Positions 9,049-16,424 of a stretch of DNA of 36,392 bases are shown here, piece by piece. How positions within the stretch are numbered: the first letter of the stretch is position 1; every line of letters begins with the position of its first letter. The DNA is from an uncultured Alcaligenaceae bacterium (GTDB lineage Bacteria > Pseudomonadota > Gammaproteobacteria > Burkholderiales > Burkholderiaceae_B), in NCBI GenBank assembly GCA_937952975.1, contig CALFXX010000100.1:1-36392 (forward strand). The letters are read 5' to 3'. A program made the position numbers and the translations under genes. Below the pieces are notes generated by a model. That model was not told where the DNA came from and did no database searches. It was given only the letters and a program-made list of their open reading frames with translations.

Positions 9049-9075
9049 TACATCAATTAAAATTTATTTAGTACA
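9041..9075. repeat. 12-bp direct repeat TTATTTAGTACA, two copies 23 bp apart
   Basis: TTATTTAGTACA occurs at 9041-9052 (overlapping the bioY stop) and again at 9064-9075. The 23-bp centre-to-centre distance is close to two helical turns, as expected for a tandem operator. It opens the strikingly AT-rich spacer 9049-9179 before the outer-membrane gene. That spacer must hold a promoter, but has too many TATA-like hexamers to choose one. The regulator is unknown. Confidence 0.5.
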
Positions 9076-9179
9076 AAATGTGTAATTTATAAATTAAATC
9101 AATAGTTTATGATTAGTTATAAAATTTTAAATCCCATTTATTTGTCCGGATATAAAAATATCAAGCTATAGATAACTGA

Positions 9180-10034
9180 ATGAAATACGCTAAAAACTAT
9201 CGGGTGTTGTGTGCGCTGCTATTGTTGGCTAGCGGCCCAGTTGCCGCCTACATGCCGCTAAACACAGATGACGCCGGAACAACGGCAAAAGGTACTTATC
9301 AGGTTGAGCAATTCTTTTATTCTTTAATTCAGGTTGGTCAGTCAACGGATAATTCTGTGGCCGCCACCTCGGGTGAAGACTATCAGGGCGTGGGTAACGC
9401 GCAAGCCTTTCCATTTACGTTTTCTCGCGGCCTGACTGACAACATTGATTTGCAGTTTGCTCCAACCTATTATTTGCAGCCAACTGGGTCCTATTCGCGG
9501 GTATCAAACTACACCTTAAATTTGAAATGGCGTTTTTATGGTGATGGTGAAACGGGCTTGAATCTGGCACTGCGACCTCAGTTGATCGCGCCGGCGAGCA
9601 CCGCGCAACAAGAGGTTGGTATTGGTAATGCACGGTTCAACTACGGATTAAATTTTATTGCGTCGCAGTTCAGTGAAAACTATGAACTTCATTTCAATGC
9701 AGGCTATTCGAGTGCGCCTTACAACAGCGCTTACTCAGTCGGTTTAAGTACCGATGCACGGCGTACTGATTTGTATGCGGTATCAATCGCTCCGGTGTGG
9801 CTTATGTCGCCACAATGGAAGCTTGCGCTCGATGTGGGTGTGAACACCAATCCAAGTGCGACAGATCCGACGCTTACTCGCTACGGGCTTGTGGCGCTGC
9901 TGTACTACCCAATGAAAGATTTAGACGTTGCTGTGTCGTACCAGCGTAACGCGAGCACCTTTGATACCGCGTTTGGTGGTTCAGGTCCTTATGTCAGCCG
10001 CTTTCAGGTGGGCGTGACCTATCGGTTTGACTAG
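9180..10034 (+). CDS. Putative outer-membrane beta-barrel protein (transporter / phenol meta-pathway porin-like)
   Basis: Predicted outer-membrane protein of 284 residues. It has a signal peptide (about residues 1-23, ending VAA before YMPLNTDD), then alternating amphipathic strands rich in aromatic residues and short Gly/Ser/Asp turns, and an aromatic penultimate C-terminal residue pair (YRFD). The N-terminal mature motif PLNTDDAGTTAKGTYQVE resembles the family annotated as MetA-pathway-of-phenol-degradation or putative transporter barrels. No phenol genes are nearby, so the substrate is unknown. It does not look like a trimeric porin: length and strand pattern suggest about 12 strands. It is monocistronic, preceded by an AT-rich leader and followed by a palindromic repeat that could end its transcript. 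Confidence 0.75.
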   Translation: MKYAKNYRVLCALLLLASGPVAAYMPLNTDDAGTTAKGTYQVEQFFYSLIQVGQSTDNSVAATSGEDYQGVGNAQAFPFTFSRGLTDNIDLQFAPTYYLQPTGSYSRVSNYTLNLKWRFYGDGETGLNLALRPQLIAPASTAQQEVGIGNARFNYGLNFIASQFSENYELHFNAGYSSAPYNSAYSVGLSTDARRTDLYAVSIAPVWLMSPQWKLALDVGVNTNPSATDPTLTRYGLVALLYYPMKDLDVAVSYQRNASTFDTAFGGSGPYVSRFQVGVTYRFD

Positions 10035-10054
10035 GGGGTGGGTTTCTTGAGTCG

Positions 10055-10253
10055 TTCGGGGGCAGGGGCGCACAGCGCCTGGGTGGGCAGATTGTCTTGG
10101 TCCGCTTTGCGGACTTCCCTCGGCCCGCTTGTCTGAACGGCGGCGACCCAAACTCGCTTCGCTCAGACAAGGGCCGCCTTCATCCGTCCAGCCTGCGCAA
10201 GCCTCGGCAAGACAAGACAGCCCACCCAGGCGCTGTGCGCCCCTGCCCCCGAA
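10055..10253. repeat. GC-rich palindromic dispersed repeat, 199 bp with 34-bp inverted ends
   Basis: A 34-base arm at 10055-10088 (starting TTCGGGGGCAGGGGC) is perfectly inverted at 10220-10253. Inside are two further dyads: TCCGC-TTT-GCGGA (10101-10113), and CTTGTCTGA (10128-10136) with TCAGACAAG (10163-10171). It fills the gap between the outer-membrane gene (+) and lplT (-), so it may act as a two-way terminator. Bases 10182-10250, read on the opposite strand, match the last 69 bases of the window at 63 of 69 positions, so this is a repeated element. It contains no ORF of its own and no transposase. Confidence 0.85.
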
Positions 10254-10280
10254 CTTGCAGTGAGTAGGGCGGTGCTGTGC

Positions 10281-11582
10281 TTAGAGTGCCTTGCCTTGAC
10301 CGTGCTCGCCTATACGTGCAAGAAGGCTAGGGTCTCGCTTAATGTTCGCTTGATTCCATCGAATCAAGACAAACATCAGTATGGCAACCGACAAGCCAAA
10401 CATCACGATGATGATGTTGATTGAAATGCCTAGCCATAACATTAAGCTATAGAGCGACACCATCAATAAAATATTAAGTTGCTCGTTGAAGTTTTGTACG
10501 GCAATTGAGTGACCGGCGGATAGAAGTAAGTGGCCGCGATGTTGCAGTAGCGCGTTCATAGGTACGACAAAAAACCCCGACAAAATACCGACTAATAACA
10601 ACAAACCGTATACCGCCCACTCGTTATAGATGAGCGGCATCACGAGTACAACCAAACCCATCAGTGCACCAACCGGAAGCACACGAAGCGATTGCTTTAA
10701 AGGCACTTTGGCCGCAGCAATGGAACCCAGCACCGTGCCTAGGGCTGCGATACCCATTAAGATCGACGCCTGGTCTAAGCGGTAGCCAAGTTGGCTGCGA
10801 CCCCACTCAATCACAATCAGTTGTAGCGTGGCGCCGGCCCCCCAAAAGAGCGTGGTCACTGCTAAGGAAATCTGCCCCAACTTATCGGTCCAGAGTACTT
10901 TGATGTAGCCACCAAAAGCTTTAATGAGCCGAACAGGATGGTGGTGCTGCCTTGGATACTGAGCGTTTGTTTTGGGAATGAATAAATTGGTCAAGGCGGC
11001 TGCAACGTACAGCAAACCAATCATCAAAATGGCGGCTTCGGCGGGGGTTTGTACAATCTGTTGGATGGTGGGGCGTGCAAGCAGCCAACCTGACACCGCA
11101 GGCGACACTAATAAACCGCCAACGACTGAGCCCGTGATGATTGAGACAACCGTCATCCCCTCGATCCAGCTGTTGCCAACCACAAGCTGCTCGGGAGGCA
11201 GCATTTCGGTGATGATGCCGTACTTAGCGGGCGAGTAGGCCGCAGCACCCATACCCACAATCGCGTAGGCAATGCATATTAAGACGATTTGTTCAGAAGC
11301 TGCCAAACCAAAAATGCTGTAGCTAAACATCAGGATACAACCGACGACTTTGAAGGCGTTGGTGGTGAACATGACCTTGCCTTTGGCATATGCATCGGCG
11401 ATTGCACCAACAAACGGTGCTAACAGCACATAGCTTGCAGCAACGCCCCATTTGATTAAAGGTGGTACCCAAACAGGGCCTTCGAGTTGATGGATGAGTG
11501 CGATTGCAGCGATGAACAGGGCGTTATCGGCGAGGGATGAAAAAGTTTGTGCAACGATGACGGTGTAGAAGCCACGATTCAC
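10281..11582 (-). CDS. lplT: Lysophospholipid transporter LplT (MFS family)
   Basis: Inner-membrane major-facilitator protein of the LplT family, which flips lysophospholipids (lyso-PE, lyso-PG) from the outer to the inner leaflet for re-acylation. It has 433 residues with about twelve hydrophobic segments. Family landmarks are the N-terminal FYTVIVAQTFSSLADNALFI with its conserved Asp-Asn, the loop GAIADAYAKGKVMFTTN, and AAYSPAKYGIITEMLPPEQLVVGNSWIEG. In E. coli lplT is joined to the acyltransferase gene aas. Here the partner is psd, whose stop overlaps the lplT start by four bases, so the two are translated together. That ties phosphatidylethanolamine synthesis and repair into one unit. No aas-like acyltransferase lies in the window. 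Confidence 0.93.
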   Translation of the reverse strand: MNRGFYTVIVAQTFSSLADNALFIAAIALIHQLEGPVWVPPLIKWGVAASYVLLAPFVGAIADAYAKGKVMFTTNAFKVVGCILMFSYSIFGLAASEQIVLICIAYAIVGMGAAAYSPAKYGIITEMLPPEQLVVGNSWIEGMTVVSIITGSVVGGLLVSPAVSGWLLARPTIQQIVQTPAEAAILMIGLLYVAAALTNLFIPKTNAQYPRQHHHPVRLIKAFGGYIKVLWTDKLGQISLAVTTLFWGAGATLQLIVIEWGRSQLGYRLDQASILMGIAALGTVLGSIAAAKVPLKQSLRVLPVGALMGLVVLVMPLIYNEWAVYGLLLLVGILSGFFVVPMNALLQHRGHLLLSAGHSIAVQNFNEQLNILLMVSLYSLMLWLGISINIIIVMFGLSVAILMFVLIRWNQANIKRDPSLLARIGEHGQGKAL

Positions 11583-12574
11583 GGCGCGCCCTCTGTAGTG
11601 TTTTGATTTGTCGTGTGCGATGTCTGCAGCATCTTCGTCATTTCGGTTGCCTGGCTTCTATGCGACTCTTGCATGTCATCAGAGGTGTCGCTGCCTTTTG
11701 CCTCAAGTGGCAATTGCATCAGCGGGCTGCCCATTTTGATCTGCGCTCCGGGCAAAATTTGCTCGGCTAAGGTAAAGCCCTTAGGCGCGAACACGATGAT
11801 TGTTGAGCCATGTTCAAACCAGCCAAGCTCTTGTCCTTTTTCAAATCCGATGTTGCAAGCAAAATCAGTCAGACCCTTGTAACGTGTATGAAATAAAGTA
11901 TTCAAACCGTGTAAGCGAATACTCGCCACCAAGATGGCGGCAACGGGTACGAGCGCCACTTTGTGTCTGTGTGCACCTAGCTCAAGCGCAAGCACGGCGC
12001 GTTCATTTTTACAAAATAGTTTTTCGACGCGCTTGAGCGCGATCGGATTCACGTTCCAGGTATCGCCCGACAGATAATGTACGGCTGTCATGGCACCCTT
12101 ATATGGTGCATGAAAGCGGTGATACATTGCCGAGGTTAAGCGCAGGGTGACGTATTGCCCGTCTGACCATGCGCTTGTATCGGTCGCTTCGCCAAACAAG
12201 TCGGTCAGTGTGTACGGAAACCCTTTCGCCTGAAAGAGTTGCCCGTTGATGATTCTGCCGCAGGCGCCCACGATGGCGTCGCAAGGGCTTGTCATGATCT
12301 GTGGGTTGTGGTCGACCACGCGTGCGCCTTCGCGCAACTCGCGAACAAAACAATCGTGCAAGCTGTCAAAACGTTGTTTTTTGGCTTCGCTTAAATCAAG
12401 ATCAGTAAATAGTTTCCAAACGCCAATTGACGCATCGCGAACCCAACCAATCTTGATTTTGCTGAACCAACCCATGAAATGTGTGACAGCAAGCCTCGGA
12501 ATCCGATTGGTTACCAAAAAATTTAGGTCTTCGTGAGCAAAGACATTTCTTACGGCTTTACTGATGTTCATCAT
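11579..12574 (-). CDS. psd: Phosphatidylserine decarboxylase (pyruvoyl enzyme)
   Basis: Makes phosphatidylethanolamine from phosphatidylserine at the inner membrane. The proenzyme has 331 residues and self-cleaves to form a pyruvoyl group. The cleavage motif is visible as HGST, with cleavage expected between Gly256 and Ser257. The catalytic-site residues of the family are present: Asp99 in SPCDA and His152 in YHRFHAP. It begins with two Met codons, and the upstream one is annotated. A 40-residue polar C-terminal tail rich in Ser, Thr, Gln and His extends past the domain and is unusual. It is coupled to lplT downstream and divergent from the aminotransferase gene across 44 bases. Confidence 0.93.
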   Translation of the reverse strand: MMNISKAVRNVFAHEDLNFLVTNRIPRLAVTHFMGWFSKIKIGWVRDASIGVWKLFTDLDLSEAKKQRFDSLHDCFVRELREGARVVDHNPQIMTSPCDAIVGACGRIINGQLFQAKGFPYTLTDLFGEATDTSAWSDGQYVTLRLTSAMYHRFHAPYKGAMTAVHYLSGDTWNVNPIALKRVEKLFCKNERAVLALELGAHRHKVALVPVAAILVASIRLHGLNTLFHTRYKGLTDFACNIGFEKGQELGWFEHGSTIIVFAPKGFTLAEQILPGAQIKMGSPLMQLPLEAKGSDTSDDMQESHRSQATEMTKMLQTSHTTNQNTTEGAP

Positions 12575-12575
12575 T

Positions 12576-12593
12576 TCGTCACCTTAAAGTCAT
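12576..12593 (+). promoter_or_regulatory. Candidate PhoB box before the aminotransferase gene (weak)
   Basis: TCGTCAC and AAGTCAT (12576-12582 and 12587-12593) form two half-sites at 11-bp period, separated by CTTA. The repeats point toward the aminotransferase gene on the + strand, 25 bases before its ATG. Each half-site keeps GTCA of the CTGTCAT consensus, but no convincing -10 follows at the usual distance. This is the weakest of the six candidate boxes in the window. Confidence 0.35.
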
Positions 12594-12618
12594 AAAAAGG
12601 AGTTTTCGAGGCAAAACT

Positions 12619-14283
12619 ATGACTGATCAAATTTTGAATATTCTGCAATACGGTGTTGGTGCCGCGGCGAGCCTGTGGCTGTTGTTGCGAGTCAGGCAAC
12701 GCCTGCAATTGTCGGTGGCTAAATATCCGTCGCTGGGCGGACATCTGCGTTGGGCCAAGCGCATCGCAAGATGGGTGCCTGGTTACTCGTACGCCGACGA
12801 CAAGTGGTTTAACGCGGATGGCGCGCCTCAAGAGGTTGAGCGTCAACGCCGTGAGGCCCTTACCGCCTTGGGTAATGATCTGCGCATGCGCAGTCAGTTG
12901 ACGCTGGCGCATACAGCAGCCAGCAAGCCAATGATTTCCGACTTGCAATTCATCAGTAACTATCGGGTGCCCTATCAATTTCGGGAAGTGTTGCAGCAGC
13001 ATATTCAGTTGGGTAGTTTTTGGACAAGCAGTGATGGTGTCTGGCTCACCGACATGGATGGTAATCGTCTGATTGACGTGACGGGTTCGTATGGCGTGAA
13101 TCTGTTTGGTCTGGATTTCTATAAGTCTTGTATTGAAGAAGGAAGTCAGTTGGTGCGCGATTTGGGCCCCATCTTGGGTTCGTATCATCCGTGTGTGCTC
13201 GACAATATTCGGCGCCTTTGCGCGATCTCGGGTAAAGATGAAGTTTCGTTTCACATGTCTGGTACCGAGGCGGTGATGCAAGCTGTAAGGTTGGCGCGTT
13301 ACCAAACGGGGCGTCAAAAAATTGTTCGGTTTACAAGCGCCTATCACGGCTGGTGGGATGATGTGCAGCCGGGGCCGGGCAATCCCATGCCGCCCTCTAA
13401 GCACACCCTGACGCTTCGAGAAATGCACGAGAACACGCTGCGAGTGTTGCGCAATCGCCGCGATATCGCCTGCGTCTTGGTTAATCCGATCCAAGCCATG
13501 CACCCCAATCAAGCGGCTCCCACCGACTCGACGCTTGTGGATGGTGGGCGTCGCGCCCATTACGACCGTGCCGCTTACACCGCTTGGCTCAAAGAGTTGC
13601 GTCAAGTGTGTACTGAGCGCGGCATTATCTTCATTATGGACGAGGTGTTTTTGGGCTTTAGGCTTGCCCCAGGTGGGGCCCAAGAGTACTTTGGAATTGA
13701 TGCTGATATGGTGACCTACGGCAAGACCTTGGGTGGCGGGTTGCCAATTGGTATTTTGTGCGGCAAAAAGTCTTTGATGACGCGCTTCTATGCAGAGCAT
13801 CCGGCGGACGTCTGTTTTGCCCGCGGCACCTTCAACGCACACCCTTATGTGATGGGTGCCATGAATGTCTTCTTGCATCGTCAAGACACTCCGGTTGTTA
13901 AACAGCAGTATGCCGAACTCGAAAGCACTTGGAGTACCCGCAAAGAAAAGCTCAACGCTTTGCTCAGAAGCGAGCAATTGCCCTTGCGTGTTGAGGCAAT
14001 GTCGACCGTCTGGACAGTGTTGTACGACGTGCCAAGCCGTTTTAACTGGCTCTTGCAATTCTATTTGCGGCGCGAAGGGATTGCGCTGAGCTGGGTTGGT
14101 ACCGGCAGACTGATATTTAGTCTGAACTTCACCGAGGTTGATTTTGATGATTTCTGCCAACGTTTCGTACGAGCTGCTCATCAAATGGCTGCAGGCGCTT
14201 GGTGGTGGACGCCGCAGGGGCAGACAAACAAACAAATTCGACGCCGTATGTTGTTAGAGATGGTGCAGCAGACTAAGCTGTAA
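12619..14283 (+). CDS. Membrane-anchored class III aminotransferase (glutamate-1-semialdehyde aminomutase-like), function unknown
   Basis: PLP-dependent fold-type I enzyme of 554 residues, about 120 longer than typical class III aminotransferases. The extra length is N-terminal: a hydrophobic helix (about residues 8-24) and a basic stretch that should hold it on the inner membrane. The catalytic core is intact: SGTEA (214-218) for the cofactor phosphate, YHGWW (242-246), Asp341 in MDEV that contacts the pyridine nitrogen, and the Schiff-base Lys369 in TYGKTLGGGLPIG. The core resembles glutamate-1-semialdehyde aminomutase, but a membrane anchor and the psd, lplT and glycosyltransferase neighbours argue against a haem role and for an amino transfer on a lipid or lipid-linked sugar (inference). 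The likely ribosome site is GAGG, seven bases before the ATG. The - strand also has a long open frame here; codon and motif evidence favour the + strand. Confidence 0.88.
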   Translation: MTDQILNILQYGVGAAASLWLLLRVRQRLQLSVAKYPSLGGHLRWAKRIARWVPGYSYADDKWFNADGAPQEVERQRREALTALGNDLRMRSQLTLAHTAASKPMISDLQFISNYRVPYQFREVLQQHIQLGSFWTSSDGVWLTDMDGNRLIDVTGSYGVNLFGLDFYKSCIEEGSQLVRDLGPILGSYHPCVLDNIRRLCAISGKDEVSFHMSGTEAVMQAVRLARYQTGRQKIVRFTSAYHGWWDDVQPGPGNPMPPSKHTLTLREMHENTLRVLRNRRDIACVLVNPIQAMHPNQAAPTDSTLVDGGRRAHYDRAAYTAWLKELRQVCTERGIIFIMDEVFLGFRLAPGGAQEYFGIDADMVTYGKTLGGGLPIGILCGKKSLMTRFYAEHPADVCFARGTFNAHPYVMGAMNVFLHRQDTPVVKQQYAELESTWSTRKEKLNALLRSEQLPLRVEAMSTVWTVLYDVPSRFNWLLQFYLRREGIALSWVGTGRLIFSLNFTEVDFDDFCQRFVRAAHQMAAGAWWWTPQGQTNKQIRRRMLLEMVQQTKL

Positions 14284-14299
14284 AACATCACGTTGAGTC

Positions 14300-14380
14300 A
14301 TCAGAGGCTTTTGGCACTATGGTAAAGAGCTTGAATAGTGCCAGAGGCCTTGATCGCACTAAAGAGCTAAAGCCTCTGAT
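14300..14380. terminator. Nested inverted repeats between convergent genes, probable terminator region
   Basis: An outer 12-base pair of arms, ATCAGAGGCTTT (14300-14311) and AAAGCCTCTGAT (14369-14380), encloses an inner 8-base pair, GGCACTAT (14313-14320) and ATAGTGCC (14335-14342). The arrangement sits exactly between the aminotransferase gene (+) and the membrane-protein gene (-). Neither side has a clean T-tract, so termination of both transcripts is an inference from position. Confidence 0.5.
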
Positions 14381-14389
14381 TGAACTGAC

Positions 14390-14998
14390 TTAGTGTGACT
14401 GAATGTGTTGCATGGGATCAATCAACTCGCCGCGCATTAAATAAAGTGGTGAGCGACGATACAGTAATACGTCATGGAATGGGTCTGTCAAAATCTTTAA
14501 AGCCCACGCAAAAGCAGCTTTGAAGTTTTCTTTGATGCAGAGTTGGGCAACCCTGAACAACAAGCCGGCAACGCCTAAAAAGAGCCATGCCATACCAACG
14601 ATGCGCACTGTCGTGTCTTCGTAGGCCTCAGGCACCGCCCAAGTGATCAACGAGGGCTGGATGTAGGCAAGCACAGGAATCGCGGCCCAGATCGCCAGCA
14701 ATACAATCTTGCGGTGCAAGTTGTAGCCAACCTTGATTTCCTCTTTGTGTTCATGAGTCGCTTGGTTCACATGATCGTAGCCCTTGGGCTCAAAAAAGAA
14801 GTGACCCGATTGACGCGTCGTCATGGCCACCAACCAGGCAACGAGCGATGCGGCGACAGGGTTAATAAATAGCAGAACATACGACACTAAAAAAGACAGC
14901 GCGCTGACTAAGTGCAGGCTTTGGTTAATGCGACTGTGGTGATAATAACGATGATCATCCCAGCGCTGTATTCTTAAAGTGTTTAGCAATTCTTTCAT
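14390..14998 (-). CDS. His-rich integral membrane protein, unknown (possibly Mpo1/DUF962-like)
   Basis: Protein of 202 residues with about four hydrophobic segments (near 30-60, 98-120 and 132-152). It is not confidently recognised. Its cytosolic or interfacial His residues are arranged like a metal site: His20, His21 and His29 with Asn25 before the first helix pair, Gly-His66 with Glu70 just after it, then His76, His82, His84, His95 and, near the C-terminus, DPFHD (His175). The H-x4-N-x3-H, helix pair, Q-x-GH-x3-E layout resembles the DUF962/Mpo1 family, whose yeast member is an iron-dependent 2-hydroxy fatty acid dioxygenase. A fatty-acid hydroxylase-like enzyme is an alternative. A good ribosome site (AAGGA) precedes the ATG. 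Its position between lipid genes suggests lipid modification (inference). Confidence 0.6.
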   Translation of the reverse strand: MKELLNTLRIQRWDDHRYYHHSRINQSLHLVSALSFLVSYVLLFINPVAASLVAWLVAMTTRQSGHFFFEPKGYDHVNQATHEHKEEIKVGYNLHRKIVLLAIWAAIPVLAYIQPSLITWAVPEAYEDTTVRIVGMAWLFLGVAGLLFRVAQLCIKENFKAAFAWALKILTDPFHDVLLYRRSPLYLMRGELIDPMQHIQSH

Positions 14999-15134
14999 CG
15001 TGATCCTTTGTGTTGTCCGTGTCGCAAATCAAATGGATTATGAGCGACGCCTCAGGTGAGATTATTTCAGAAGCATTGTGTCAAAAGATGAATTTTTAAT
15101 GACATTAGTGTTGCACTTTATTTTCATAAGGTCG

Positions 15135-15168
15135 CTGTCATCGAACGGTTACATAAGTTGATTACAGT
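15135..15168 (+). promoter_or_regulatory. Candidate PhoB box and -10 for the GT4 glycosyltransferase gene
   Basis: A perfect half-site CTGTCAT (15135-15141) is followed at 11 bp by CGGTTAC (15146-15152, five of seven matches to the CTGTCAC variant). TACAGT (15163-15168) lies 10 bases further on as a -10. The start codon is 45 bases from the box. The remaining 199-base spacer (14999-15197) is AT-rich and must also hold the promoter of the divergent membrane-protein gene. I saw nothing else definite in it. Confidence 0.5.
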
Positions 15169-15197
15169 CATGACACCTTTGGTATTAAAGAGCTCAG

Positions 15198-16424
15198 ATG
15201 ACCGAATACGCGCCCATTCAAGTCGATCGAATCTATCCCGATAAGCCGAGCCTCAGGATAGCCCTGGTGACTGAAACGTATCCTCCCGATATCAATGGGG
15301 TCGCACATACTGTTTCAAAAATCGTGGATGGCTTGCGCGCGCGCGGACACGAGCTGATGTTGGTCAGACCCCGGCATCAAAGTGACACCGAGGCAGCCGC
15401 TGATTCACGCTATCAAGAAGTATTGGTACGTGGCGCGCCGATTCCAATGTACAAGCAGCTACGGATGGGGTTGCCGGCTCAGGGTGCATTACAAAAATTA
15501 TGGCTCAAGCAGCGTCCTGATCTTGTGCATATCGCGACCGAGGGACCGTTGGGATGGTCTGCCTCGCGCGCAGCTCGCAAGCTCAAAATACCAACAAGCT
15601 CAGACTTTAGAACGAACTTTCACGCCTACAGTCAGTTTTATGGCTTTGGTTGGTTGAAAGGCGCGATTGTGGCGTACATGCGAAAGTTTCATAACGCTAC
15701 GCATTGCACCATGGTGCCCACTCAGGGCTTGATGGCCGAGCTCTCAAAAATTGGCTTTGACCGTTTAATGGTTGTGCCTCGAGGGGTTGATACAGAAAAT
15801 TTTTCGCCTGCTAAACGAGATGAGCAGTTACGCCAGAGTTGGGGGGCGAAAGCAGAGACGCAAGTGCTCTTATCAGTCGGGCGTTTGGCAGTCGAAAAAA
15901 ATCTTGACACGGTTGTGCGTTGCTTTAGGTCGTTGCAAGCGCGTGGATTGCCCGTTCAACTGGTGATTGTCGGTGACGGGCCGCTGCGTCAAACCCTCGA
16001 ACGCAGTGTTCCTGAGGCGATCTTTGCGGGCACTCGCACCGGGCAAGACTTGGCCAAGCATTACGCCAGTGCTGATTTGTTTGTTTTTCCAAGTCTGACA
16101 GAGACCTTCGGCAATGTCACGATCGAAGCGATGGCAAGCGGCTTGGCAGTAGTTGCGTATGATCACGCCGCGGCGGGTCAACTGATTGAGCACCGGCGTA
16201 ATGGCATGGTGCTTGCGCCTCACCAAGAAGCACAATTGTTCGAGTCCGCTCAGCAAGTCGTTCAAGATTCTGTGCTACGGATGCAAATACGAGTGGCTGC
16301 GCGTCAGACTGCAGTCGATCGTGACTGGAGTTCAGTGATCGCACGTACAGAGGGGATCTTCAGGTCTTTGATTGCTCATGAGGATCCGTCTGCCATCGTG
16401 TTGTCGTCACTGCCTAAAAACTAG
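15198..16424 (+). CDS. GT4 family glycosyltransferase, probable glycolipid synthase
   Basis: Retaining GT-B fold glycosyltransferase of 408 residues. The N-terminal acceptor domain opens with LRIALVTETYPPDINGVAHTV, the pattern of diacylglycerol or mannolipid glycosyltransferases (MgtA, SqdX and related). The C-terminal nucleotide-sugar domain has SVGRLAVEKNLD, VIVGDGPLR and the E-x7-E motif in PSLTETFGNVTIEAMASG. No membrane helix is seen; basic residues would allow peripheral membrane binding. With a candidate PhoB box upstream, and plcP and a second glycosyltransferase elsewhere in the window, the best guess is transfer of a sugar to diacylglycerol or a glycolipid during phosphate limitation. 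The sugar and acceptor cannot be read from sequence. Its 3' end overlaps the convergent phosphonate monoester hydrolase gene by 18 bases. Confidence 0.85.
   Translation: MTEYAPIQVDRIYPDKPSLRIALVTETYPPDINGVAHTVSKIVDGLRARGHELMLVRPRHQSDTEAAADSRYQEVLVRGAPIPMYKQLRMGLPAQGALQKLWLKQRPDLVHIATEGPLGWSASRAARKLKIPTSSDFRTNFHAYSQFYGFGWLKGAIVAYMRKFHNATHCTMVPTQGLMAELSKIGFDRLMVVPRGVDTENFSPAKRDEQLRQSWGAKAETQVLLSVGRLAVEKNLDTVVRCFRSLQARGLPVQLVIVGDGPLRQTLERSVPEAIFAGTRTGQDLAKHYASADLFVFPSLTETFGNVTIEAMASGLAVVAYDHAAAGQLIEHRRNGMVLAPHQEAQLFESAQQVVQDSVLRMQIRVAARQTAVDRDWSSVIARTEGIFRSLIAHEDPSAIVLSSLPKN

Noticed and set aside
10055..10253. CRISPR array or insertion sequence
   Set aside because: There is one palindrome rather than regularly spaced repeats, and no transposase or cas gene is present.
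12571..14235. A 554-codon open frame on the - strand, the same length as the aminotransferase on the + strand
   Set aside because: It is antisense to a gene with every catalytic motif of class III aminotransferases, has no recognisable domain, is rich in His, Gln and Arg as shadow frames are, and would overlap the psd promoter.
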